Assembly: GCA_017480225.1 (NCBI GenBank)
Contig: JAFVBB010000015.1
Location: forward strand, 1 to 64,000
DNA length: 64,000 nucleotides
Source: Bacteroidales bacterium
GTDB taxonomy: Bacteria > Bacteroidota > Bacteroidia > Bacteroidales > P3
Reading direction: 5' to 3'
The position numbers and the translations under genes were made by a program. Shown here piece by piece: positions 1 to 6,826 of this stretch; the first letter of the stretch is position 1, and every line of letters starts with the position of its first letter. The notes below the pieces were generated by a model. That model made no database searches. It was not told the origin of the DNA and was given only the letters and a program-made list of their open reading frames with translations.

Positions 1-266
1 GAAAAAAATTCACGCCCGCCCATCGCCGGCCACCCGGACAATGCCCCCCCGGGCACCACGCGCCACGCAAAAATCCAACAAATCCACACACCCGCACACC
101 GCACCACAACACCATCCACAGCCGCAAAACCCTGTAAACCAGCCGAATAAACGCAGACAAACAGCACCCACACACAGCGCATCGTCCTGTTCCACAGGCA
201 TTTGCGCCACAACACCCCAACCTACGCGACGCCACTCTCCCACCCCGCCAAGGCAACACCCCACAA

Positions 267-369
267 CCGACTGTTCCCCGATTGATGTCCGATTGTTCTT
301 CGATTGTTCTCCGATTATAAATCGAAGAACAATCGAAGAACAATCGGAGAACAATCGAAGAACAGACGG
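267..369. repeat. 11-bp-module hairpin element, copy 1
   Basis: Two opposed arrays of four 11-bp modules meet at a 5-bp centre (tataa). Right-arm modules follow ATCGRAGAACA, left-arm modules its complement, and the right outer end is GACGG. The left arm is the degenerate one here: its outermost module is TGTTCCCCGAT and the next is TGATGTCCGAT. Length is 103 bp, the same as five other copies. The long open frames that cross it on both strands come from the repeat and are not genes. Confidence 0.95.
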
Positions 370-536
370 CCCTGACACGGCGGCAGCACAGTGACGGCAC
401 GGTGCCGGCTGCCACTGCGGGCAGCCTAAGCGCGCGGACATCAGCAGATATGGGCGGGTCATATTCCTACTACCTGTGAACCACGGACTTTCAGGGGTTG
501 GAGATAATAATGTTGCGTCGGTTCAAAAAAAATGCT

Positions 537-544
537 TACTTTTG
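537..544 (+). promoter_or_regulatory. Bacteroidota -7 box of an orphan promoter
   Basis: TACTTTTG followed by C matches the Bacteroidota -7 consensus TAnnTTTG. Predicted start of transcription is near 550. No protein gene begins for another 400 bases, so the promoter serves either a long leader of the HTH gene at 952 or a separate RNA. A clear -33 TTTG at 19-20 bp upstream was not found. Confidence 0.5.
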
Positions 545-951
545 CACCCAGTTAGCCGACGCGAGACACTGTCGGCTGGCAGGAAAGCATTTGTGAGGTC
601 CGAAAACTGAAATTTCGCCAAAATTGAACTGAAGGACACTGACAATGTAGTCTTTTGCTTTGCCATCATGTCAAGGCCGAGGAGGCCGCAGGCATATTGG
701 GGGCATAGGATGTACGGTTCAATCAGTTACTATTTCAGTAGGGCGTTTGGCGATGCCTCAGTTTCGTAGCGACTGCACAACACGTGTTCTATGCTTTTTT
801 GTTGCACAACAGAAACGGCCGGCCATGGGGGCACGACGGCCACGAAAAGACCAATCATCATGATGGCGATACAGGAATATACATATATAAAAACGTTGGG
901 GGCCAACCAAATCACGCAGGCGGACAAACAGTAGGCTGAAGACCAAGCTGC
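545..951 (+). other. long non-coding stretch, possible leader or RNA
   Basis: This stretch follows the promoter at 537. It begins with a 7-bp stem (AGCCGAC 554-560 with GTCGGCT 571-577). It holds a 10-bp palindrome AACACGTGTT at 779-788 and a dyad TGTTG-CA-CAACA at 800-811. Short open frames exist but none looks coding. No convincing terminator was seen inside it. It does not match any RNA family recognisable by eye. Confidence 0.3.
800..811. promoter_or_regulatory. TGTTG-CA-CAACA dyad upstream of HTH gene
   Basis: Perfect 5-bp arms with a 2-bp centre. The same arms recur with no spacer at 1197-1206, just before the promoter of the AAA+ operon. A binding site for the HTH protein encoded between them is an inference. 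Confidence 0.3.
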
Positions 952-1230
952 ATGGCCCAGAGGGTTGATTTCGGCGCGATGATCGGCGAGGAGCTGAGGC
1001 GCAGGGGGCTGCCGGTGGCATGGTTTGCCGAGCAGATGGCCTGTGACAGGAGCAACATGTACCGCCTGCTGCGCCGCGCCGACCTGGACAGCGGCTTCAT
1101 TACGCGCGCCTCGTTGCTGCTTGGCAAAGACTTCTACGCCGAGGCGTCAAAACAGCTTGCCGCCGAGCGTCCGACAGTGGCTGACACTGTGGTAAATGTT
1201 GCAACAAACGGTGCGGGGCAATGTGTGTAA
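952..1230 (+). CDS. small XRE-like helix-turn-helix protein
   Basis: A 92-residue protein with a helix-turn-helix in its first half, roughly residues 8-50: the WFAEQMACDRSNMYRLLRR stretch is the recognition core. The later LLLGKDFYAEASK segment is the usual end of these short Bacteroidota XRE-type regulators. The rest is a low-complexity tail. It probably binds DNA and controls the downstream cassette. Its TAA stop (1228-1230) forms the first bases of a TAAATTTG promoter box, so the gene abuts the operon promoter physically. The ATG start is the first in frame after the leader; no ribosome-binding site is visible, as is usual for this phylum. Confidence 0.8.
   Translation: MAQRVDFGAMIGEELRRRGLPVAWFAEQMACDRSNMYRLLRRADLDSGFITRASLLLGKDFYAEASKQLAAERPTVADTVVNVATNGAGQCV
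1197..1206. promoter_or_regulatory. TGTTGCAACA palindrome at AAA+ operon promoter
   Basis: A perfect 10-bp palindrome inside the 3' end of the HTH gene, 22 bp ahead of the TAAATTTG box at 1228. It lies close to where a -33 element would be. It shares TGTTG/CAACA arms with the dyad at 800-811. Likely operator by position; the protein that binds is inferred. Confidence 0.35.
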
Positions 1231-1235
1231 ATTTG
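1228..1235 (+). promoter_or_regulatory. -7 box for the AAA+ cassette
   Basis: TAAATTTG followed by C fits TAnnTTTG and sits 27 bp before the ATG at 1262. Its first three bases are the stop codon of the HTH gene. A TTTG at the proper -33 spacing is missing, which fits a promoter that needs an activator or is weak. Confidence 0.45.
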
Positions 1236-1261
1236 CAAGCCGATAACCAACACCCATACAA

Positions 1262-2170
1262 ATGCCAACATTCAATAAATCAACAAAAAAGGCAGGAGCC
1301 TCACCAACGCCTGGAAGTTCCCCGCGCCGAAACCAGAGAGCTGGCCGGGGCGGATTTGAGGAGCGCGAGCCCCGCTGGGGGCTTGACGGCATTGTGCTGC
1401 AGGAGACGGTAAAAGCCGAGGTGCAGGCCGCCATCGACTTCTGCAAACACCAACAGGAACTTATTGAGCGGTTTGAGCTTGACGAGCGCTTTCTGAAAGG
1501 ACGCGCGTCGGTGGGCATAAACCTTTACGGCCCTCCGGGCACAGGCAAAAGCATCACAGCGGAAGCCATAGCGAAAGCACTGGACAAGAAACTGATAGTG
1601 GCGAACTACGCCGACTTGCTTGACAGCCAGTGGGGCGGAACCGAGAAGCAACTGAGCGCGGTGTTCGAGCAGGCCCAGGCCAGCGGGAGCATAATATTCA
1701 TGGATGAGGCCGACGGCATCATGGGACGCCGGACCTCGCAGGGCGCGAACTCTGAGACAAACAATCAGATAAAGTCGCACCTGCTCACGCTGACAGACAG
1801 CAGCAACGTGATCGTGATTTACGCGACCAACCTATTCGAGAACATCGACAGGGCGTTTTTCAGACGTATCCTCTTCCACATCAAGGTGCCGATGCCGACC
1901 AAAGAGGAGCTGGCGGAACTGTGGAGACTGCACATCGGCAGCGAGAACCTGCCCAAAAAACGAGGAGAGTTCTCGTATGAGGAACTGGCAGCGATGTCGG
2001 AAGGCCAGCTGGCAGGCGGCGACATAAAGAACATTGCGCTGAAACTGTGCGTGAAGATAGGCTGCGGCCACGTCGATGCGATAAGCACGCAACTGGTGAG
2101 GCAGGAAATAGACAAGTACAAGCAAAGCCTCGCCGACAGCCGGGGTGAGAAAGGATTACAAACAACCTAA
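1262..2170 (+). CDS. AAA+ ATPase of the FtsH/Cdc48-like clade
   Basis: A 302-residue single-domain AAA+ ATPase. Visible motifs: Walker A GPPGTGKS (90-97), Walker B IIFMDEAD (144-151), sensor-1 ATN (188-190), two arginines at 201-202 in the arginine-finger position, and GGDI (252-255) at sensor 2. All catalytic parts look intact, so it should form an ATP-driven oligomer. The first 35 residues are basic and disordered. No protease, membrane or nuclease domain is fused, so its target must come from a partner. It is first in a tight run of five genes (to 4211) and those partners are the obvious candidates. Codon use and base composition are less GC-rich than the metabolic genes that follow, which suggests transfer. 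The exact role is unknown. Confidence 0.85.
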   Translation: MPTFNKSTKKAGASPTPGSSPRRNQRAGRGGFEEREPRWGLDGIVLQETVKAEVQAAIDFCKHQQELIERFELDERFLKGRASVGINLYGPPGTGKSITAEAIAKALDKKLIVANYADLLDSQWGGTEKQLSAVFEQAQASGSIIFMDEADGIMGRRTSQGANSETNNQIKSHLLTLTDSSNVIVIYATNLFENIDRAFFRRILFHIKVPMPTKEELAELWRLHIGSENLPKKRGEFSYEELAAMSEGQLAGGDIKNIALKLCVKIGCGHVDAISTQLVRQEIDKYKQSLADSRGEKGLQTT

Positions 2171-2183
2171 AACACACAAATTT

Positions 2184-2528
2184 ATGTTAACACTATCTGT
2201 TATTCTCGGCATCATTGCCGCCGGAGCAATCTCCGCACTGCTGATTATCTTCTGGAAACAGATTGCCCAAGCAGTTCTGCAATTCGTCAAGAAGGGCTGC
2301 GAGGGGCTGCTGGAGTACGAATGGGATCCGGACACTGGCAGACTTATCTGCCTGGTCTACAACTCTGTGAACGGATTGCTCAGAAAAGTCCACGACATGA
2401 TAATGATCGAAACGAAGGAGGACCTGGAGGCACAGATGAGAGAGGGGCTGTTCTCTGAAGAAGAACTGGAAGACCTGGTTGCGCACCGCAAGGTGCAACG
2501 CACCGTCTACAACGACGTCGACGCATAA
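2184..2528 (+). CDS. small membrane protein, paralogue A of cassette
   Basis: A 114-residue protein with one N-terminal transmembrane helix (about residues 3-24) and a charged cytosolic part. An upstream in-frame ATG at 2145 would overlap the AAA+ gene by 26 bases; the ATG at 2184 was chosen because it starts 13 bases after that gene's stop and because the protein then lines up with the next gene. The two share FWK just after the helix, a C-x-x-LLE motif and LIC-x-V-x-N about 20 residues later. No known family recognised. It may anchor the ATPase or the zinc protein to the membrane, which is inference from context only. Confidence 0.65.
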   Translation: MLTLSVILGIIAAGAISALLIIFWKQIAQAVLQFVKKGCEGLLEYEWDPDTGRLICLVYNSVNGLLRKVHDMIMIETKEDLEAQMREGLFSEEELEDLVAHRKVQRTVYNDVDA

Positions 2529-2555
2529 ACCACACCTCGAAAACGATCTGGACAC

Positions 2556-2924
2556 ATGATGACGATTGCATACCTGCTGTGGGCGCTGGTGTTCCTCTCA
2601 ATCGCTGTTGCCATGTTCTGGAAGAAGATAACAAGCCACGCAGAAGAAGTGCTGCTGCAAAAATGCAACGCCCTGCTTGAGCTGAAAAGGGTGAAACTGC
2701 CCAACGGAGCGTGGCAACTGATATGCATTGTGCGCAACGCACTTCAGATGAAAGCTCTGAACAGCGCGAAGAACCTGCGCTACTCGCTGAAGGAAACCGG
2801 CAGAGAGGAGGTAGAGATAAGCGAGAGTGACGTTGCCGAGATGGTGGAACAGGAACTGTTGAGCCAAAGTGAGGCAAACTCGCTGATGCAAGGCAAGATT
2901 GTGTACAGACTAATAACACGCTGA
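2556..2924 (+). CDS. small membrane protein, paralogue B of cassette
   Basis: A 122-residue protein with one N-terminal transmembrane helix (about 4-22) and a hydrophilic tail rich in glutamate near residues 85-110. It is a diverged tandem copy of the preceding gene: the same spacing of FWK, the C-x-x-LLE stretch and LIC-x-V-x-N is kept. The gap to the preceding stop is 27 bases and the next gene starts one base after its stop, so it sits within one transcription unit. No family could be named. Tandem duplication suggests the pair forms a heteromer or recognises two partners, but that is inference. Confidence 0.65.
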   Translation: MMTIAYLLWALVFLSIAVAMFWKKITSHAEEVLLQKCNALLELKRVKLPNGAWQLICIVRNALQMKALNSAKNLRYSLKETGREEVEISESDVAEMVEQELLSQSEANSLMQGKIVYRLITR

Positions 2925-2925
2925 G

Positions 2926-3525
2926 ATGTGCATAAACAAAATACTGAACAAAATGCCAAGTTTCATAAAAAAACCAATAGAAACCGTCAAGTCTAAACTT
3001 GGGGAGATACGGCTGATGGCCTCGTTTGCCAACGATGCAGACCTGATAATGAAGGAAATCGCAAACCACGGCGCGGATGAGGCCAGCAGCATAAAGATGA
3101 GGTTCGAGCAACAGTCGGAAACGATTGTGAAGTACATTGCCTCCGCCGATTTGATTGTGGGCGGAAGAACCGTCCACGTGGACGACTTCATGGACAGAGC
3201 CTACGTGATGGAGGACTTGCCGCAATACCTGGCCGAGAGAATCAAGTCGGGCGACGACACGATAGACTTCAATGCCGACGACCTGCGCCAGCTGAAAGAT
3301 GAAACCCAATACCCCATGAGCAAAAAGGCCGAGTGGGAGAATATTGTGAACAGCTACATCGGCAAACGTCTGCAACTAACCGACCGAGTGTTCTACACGA
3401 TGGTGAAAGTGTACAACCCCGACGGAATGGCAATAATCGAGAAAAGGATTGGCAAGATAGCCGGTATCCCACAAAAGATTGCCGACCAGGTGTATCCTTT
3501 CAAAGAATACACACTGCAGCTGTAA
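2926..3525 (+). CDS. unknown soluble protein of the AAA+ cassette
   Basis: A 199-residue protein with no signal peptide or transmembrane helix. The start at 2926 lies one base past the stop of the preceding gene, a spacing that supports translational coupling. The protein is mostly helical in appearance, with mixed charge and a hydrophobic C-terminal third. No catalytic motif or known family was recognised. It is followed after five bases by the zinc protein, so it belongs to the same operon. An adaptor or substrate for the AAA+ ATPase is a possibility but not shown. Confidence 0.6.
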   Translation: MCINKILNKMPSFIKKPIETVKSKLGEIRLMASFANDADLIMKEIANHGADEASSIKMRFEQQSETIVKYIASADLIVGGRTVHVDDFMDRAYVMEDLPQYLAERIKSGDDTIDFNADDLRQLKDETQYPMSKKAEWENIVNSYIGKRLQLTDRVFYTMVKVYNPDGMAIIEKRIGKIAGIPQKIADQVYPFKEYTLQL

Positions 3526-3530
3526 CCGAC

Positions 3531-4211
3531 ATGGCTCTGAAGGGTGAGTTCTCAAAGCGGACGTCGGTAAAGCTTACCACAGCTGGGCTGTACTCATTCA
3601 CGCTGACCAACACAGGGTGGCTGGGAAGCGAGACGCTTGACTGCATGTTGAGCGACGAGGGAATGACGGAGCCGCACGTGATACGCGGCCTTCGGCTCAA
3701 GGCTGGAGAAGCAGCAGTGTTCAATGAAGAAACGTGCCGATGGATGTGGTGCCAAGGCGACTTCTTCGCCATACTTGGCAGCAGGGACAAGATTGAGAAG
3801 AAGTGGCAACTGCGGCTCAAGGCGTACCGTCCTGGAGAATGCCCGGAATGCCGTGGAAGCAGACGCTGCCAAGGATGCCGGGGCGAGGGCGTCATGTTCA
3901 ACACCTACGCCGGTTTGAGCATCTGTAGCAGGTGCGGCGGTTCGGGTGTATGCACAACATGCGACATTCCCACCCGCACACCACACAGCGCGTCAGGCAC
4001 ACCTCACAGCCACAGACCACCTGCGGTGATTCAGAATGAGATCAACGACGTGCAGCGGCAAATTGACAACATCGAGTGGGGCTGGAAGATGCGCGACATC
4101 GGACACTCGCCCGACGTGGGATACGCCCTGCAAATGGAGGAAGCGCGGCTGAAATCGGCCCTGCAAAAACGGCTAATAACCTTGCAGGATGAACTGAGCC
4201 GCGCCTACTGA
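3531..4211 (+). CDS. four-CxxC zinc protein, DnaJ central-domain-like
   Basis: A 226-residue protein, started at the ATG five bases after the preceding stop; the open frame extends further upstream but only inside the neighbouring gene. Residues 1-100 form an unrecognised domain. Residues 104-144 hold four CxxC motifs (CPEC 104, CQGC 113, CSRC 132, CTTC 141) with interspersed glycines, the layout of the DnaJ cysteine-rich zinc domain. Residues 165-224 look like a coiled coil. There is no J domain, so it is not a DnaJ. Such zinc domains commonly bind unfolded or partner proteins. As the last gene of the AAA+ cassette it may deliver clients to the ATPase, which is inference. Confidence 0.7.
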   Translation: MALKGEFSKRTSVKLTTAGLYSFTLTNTGWLGSETLDCMLSDEGMTEPHVIRGLRLKAGEAAVFNEETCRWMWCQGDFFAILGSRDKIEKKWQLRLKAYRPGECPECRGSRRCQGCRGEGVMFNTYAGLSICSRCGGSGVCTTCDIPTRTPHSASGTPHSHRPPAVIQNEINDVQRQIDNIEWGWKMRDIGHSPDVGYALQMEEARLKSALQKRLITLQDELSRAY

Positions 4212-4236
4212 CACCACATCACACCAGCAAAAAACA

Positions 4237-4266
4237 CCGAGGGGCGTCCATACGGACACCCCTCGG
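4237..4266. terminator. bidirectional terminator
   Basis: CCGAGGGG and CCCCTCGG arms with GTCC/GGAC inside form a strong stem between convergent genes. On the minus strand a TGTTTTTTG tract follows, serving sucD; on the plus strand ATTGTTTTG follows, serving the cassette. Confidence 0.85.
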
Positions 4267-4295
4267 ATTGTTTTGTAGCCTTTAAGCGGAGTGGA

Positions 4296-5654
4296 CTATT
4301 TCCACATTTCCTCGTCGCTCGGCACCACAATCTTGTTAGAAAGCGGAGCGATGCGGGTGATGTTGAGGAGGTGCTTGTAGGTGAAGTTCTCGCTGATGGA
4401 GTTGTTGCCCCAGCTGCCGCAACCAAGGGTGTTGGTGGTGGCAAGGCCGTTCTGCACGTGACCACCGGCGGTGGTGGCGCTGACGGCGTTGACGACAACA
4501 CGGCTCACAGTGAGCTCCTCACCAGCCTGGATGATGTGGCTTTGGTTGTTGGAGTGGATAGCCACGGAGTGACCGTTGCCCTCGTACTGGAGGTTGGTCT
4601 CGGCGATGAGGATGGCCTCGTCGAAGCTCTTGTAGGGGAAAGCGCCCATGACGGGGCACATCTTCTCCTTGCTGATGTCGTCGGCACGACCATAGCTGCC
4701 GTTGCTCTCAACCACGATGACACGGGTGCCTTCGGGGATGGTGATGCCAGCCTTCTTGGCGATGAAAGCGGGGCTCTGTCCGACGACGTCGCGGGCGGTG
4801 TGGCCGTCCTGGAAGATGGCGGCGATGACTTTCTCGCGCTCTTCCTTGTTGCAGACGTAACCACCGTTGGCCTTGACAGCTGCCATGACCTCGTCGTGGC
4901 ACTCTTCGGGGTAGATGAAACTCTGCTCACCAGTGCAGATGATACCGTTGTCGAAGGAGCGACCAGTGATGAACTTGTCGGTAGCCTCCATGTAGTCGAT
5001 GTCGCGGTCGAGGATGACCTGCACATTGCCGGCGCCGACACCGTAGCTGGGCTTGCCGCTGCTGTAGGCGCTCTTGACCATGGCCATGCCGCCGGTGGCA
5101 ACCGTGACGTCGCACTTTGCCATCAGCTCCTGGGTCTTCTCGATGCTGGGGTCCTGCACCATCTGGATGAGGCCTTCGGGAACTCCGAGGGGCTTGAGAG
5201 CCTCAAGGATGTACTCGATAGCCTTGCCGGAGCACTTCTTACTCTTGGGGTGCGGGCTTATGATGATGGCGTTCTTGGTCTTCAGGGCGAAGGCAATCTT
5301 CGACATGGGGGTGACGATGGGGTTGGTCATCGGGGTCACACCGGCGACGACACCCATGGGCTTGGCCACCTCAATGAGGCCGGTGACATCGTCAATCGAC
5401 AGGATGCCCATCGACTTCTTGCCCTTAAGGTTGAAGTAGACGCCCTTTGCCTTGTTGCGGTTCTTGGCCACTTTGTGCTCGTAGACACCCATCTCGGTCT
5501 CCTCGACGGCCATCTTGGCCAGCTCCTCGGCGTGGTCGAAAATGGTGCGGGTGGTAGCCTTCACAGCCATGTCGGCGCGCTCCTGGTCAAAGGTCTTTGC
5601 ATAGATAGCCTGTGCCTCGCGGGCCTTGGCAATCATTTGTTCAATCTCGGTCAT
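4296..5654 (-). CDS. sucD: CoA-acylating succinate-semialdehyde dehydrogenase
   Basis: A 452-residue aldehyde dehydrogenase of the CoA-acylating type, close in length to characterised SucD proteins. It reduces succinyl-CoA to succinate semialdehyde with NAD(P)H, or runs in reverse. The catalytic cysteine is C240 in NGIICTGEQS, with a glycine-rich GVGAGN stretch about 30 residues before it. There is no alcohol dehydrogenase domain fused, unlike AdhE. It is the last gene of a four-gene operon whose other members handle 4-hydroxybutyrate, which settles the substrate over the acetaldehyde or propanal enzymes of the same family. The protein is cytosolic. The gap to 4hbD is 36 bases and a strong terminator follows. 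Confidence 0.92.
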   Translation of the reverse strand: MTEIEQMIAKAREAQAIYAKTFDQERADMAVKATTRTIFDHAEELAKMAVEETEMGVYEHKVAKNRNKAKGVYFNLKGKKSMGILSIDDVTGLIEVAKPMGVVAGVTPMTNPIVTPMSKIAFALKTKNAIIISPHPKSKKCSGKAIEYILEALKPLGVPEGLIQMVQDPSIEKTQELMAKCDVTVATGGMAMVKSAYSSGKPSYGVGAGNVQVILDRDIDYMEATDKFITGRSFDNGIICTGEQSFIYPEECHDEVMAAVKANGGYVCNKEEREKVIAAIFQDGHTARDVVGQSPAFIAKKAGITIPEGTRVIVVESNGSYGRADDISKEKMCPVMGAFPYKSFDEAILIAETNLQYEGNGHSVAIHSNNQSHIIQAGEELTVSRVVVNAVSATTAGGHVQNGLATTNTLGCGSWGNNSISENFTYKHLLNITRIAPLSNKIVVPSDEEMWK

Positions 5655-5690
5655 TTCTGTTGTGTATGATTTGTTAGTTTGTGTCTGTCA

Positions 5691-6806
5691 TTAATAGAGT
5701 GCACGGTAGACGGCGACAATCTCCTCGCGCGACATCGGCACGTAGTTGTTGTTGAGCAGGCGCTGCTGCGACACGAGAACGCTGTCGGCAAAAGCCTCGC
5801 ACTCCTCCTCCTTCATGCCGAACTCCTTGAGCGGACGGCGCGAAGCCATGGTGTCGAGCACCTCCTCGAGCTTCTTGTAGACCACCTCGGCCTTGGCCTC
5901 GCAGCCAAGCAACTCGGCATAGAGCTTGTTCAGCTCGACAATGGCGCCGTTGGAGTTCTTCTGCACATAAAAGTTGAGGATGTGGGTGAAGAACTGGTAG
6001 TTGCTCTCACCGTGGGCCACGTGGTAGGTGCCGCCGAGCGGATAGCTCAAAGCATGGACGGCCGCGCAGCCGGCGTTGCCGAAGGCAATGCCGGCGTAGT
6101 TGCTGGCGCGGAGCATCTCTTCCAGATACTGGAGGCGATAGTCGGGACCCTCCTTGGCGATGCCGCAGAAGATGGGCATGATGAGCTTGATGGCCTCGAC
6201 CGAGAACATGCGCGAATAGGGCGTGGCCTTGGGCGAGAGGTAGCTCTCGGTAGCATGGATGAGGGCGTCGATTGCGCTGAAAGCATAGGGCTTGAACGGC
6301 AGGGTCTTCAGCAGCTCGGGCACCAGCACAGCGTCGTCGGCCAGGATGTTGTTGTCGGCCAGACCGAGCTTGGTGTGCTTCTGCTTGAGCTCGGCAATCG
6401 AGATATTGGTAACCTCGCTGCCAGTGCCGCAAGTGGTGGGGATGATGACGAGCTTTTTCTTCTTGACGATGGGAATCTTGCGCTCGAAGGCGTCGGTGAC
6501 GTTCTCGAGGTGACCCAGCGAGAAGATCTTTGAGATGTCAATCACCGTGCCGCCGCCGACGGCCACCACGCGCTCGTACTCCGCACCGGCGAAGTCGTTC
6601 ATGATGTTCTGAATCATCTCGTCGCTCGGCTCACCAAGGCCGTACTTCTCCTGCATGACGAAAGTGCACGGCAGGCCAAGCGGCTTGATGTAGGGGTCGT
6701 AGATGAACGACTGGGTGATGACCAGGTCATTCTTGCCCAGCTCGAATGCCTTCGCAAACTCGGCAAAGGTGCCAAACTGGTGTATGTTTGTTTTTACAGT
6801 GAACAT
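5691..6806 (-). CDS. 4hbD: NAD-dependent 4-hydroxybutyrate dehydrogenase
   Basis: A 371-residue iron-type (group III) alcohol dehydrogenase. It interconverts succinate semialdehyde and 4-hydroxybutyrate. Visible family marks are the nucleotide-binding GGGTVIDISK, PTTCGTGSEVT, and the metal-binding histidine region HATESYLS followed by HALSYPLGG and YHVAHGE. Placement between the CoA-transferase gene and sucD identifies the substrate; by sequence alone other four-carbon alcohols could be argued. The gap to the upstream CoA-transferase stop is 20 bases, so it is cotranscribed. Start is the only sensible ATG. Confidence 0.92.
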   Translation of the reverse strand: MFTVKTNIHQFGTFAEFAKAFELGKNDLVITQSFIYDPYIKPLGLPCTFVMQEKYGLGEPSDEMIQNIMNDFAGAEYERVVAVGGGTVIDISKIFSLGHLENVTDAFERKIPIVKKKKLVIIPTTCGTGSEVTNISIAELKQKHTKLGLADNNILADDAVLVPELLKTLPFKPYAFSAIDALIHATESYLSPKATPYSRMFSVEAIKLIMPIFCGIAKEGPDYRLQYLEEMLRASNYAGIAFGNAGCAAVHALSYPLGGTYHVAHGESNYQFFTHILNFYVQKNSNGAIVELNKLYAELLGCEAKAEVVYKKLEEVLDTMASRRPLKEFGMKEEECEAFADSVLVSQQRLLNNNYVPMSREEIVAVYRALY

Positions 6807-6826
6807 TGATTGTTATTTTGGTTTGT

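Noticed and set aside
267-369. CRISPR-like short repeats
   Set aside because: The 11-bp modules are contiguous, without unique spacers, and arranged as opposed arrays; no cas genes occur in the window.
10-462. Open frames on both strands over repeat copy 1
   Set aside because: They arise because the modules lack stop codons; composition outside the repeat is low-complexity and matches no family.
660-863. 67-codon frame in the leader before the HTH gene
   Set aside because: No promoter or family match, low-complexity composition, and it overlaps dyads; treated as non-coding.
3834-3975. DnaJ chaperone
   Set aside because: The zinc CxxC repeats resemble the DnaJ central domain, but there is no J domain or HPD motif, so the gene is not dnaJ.
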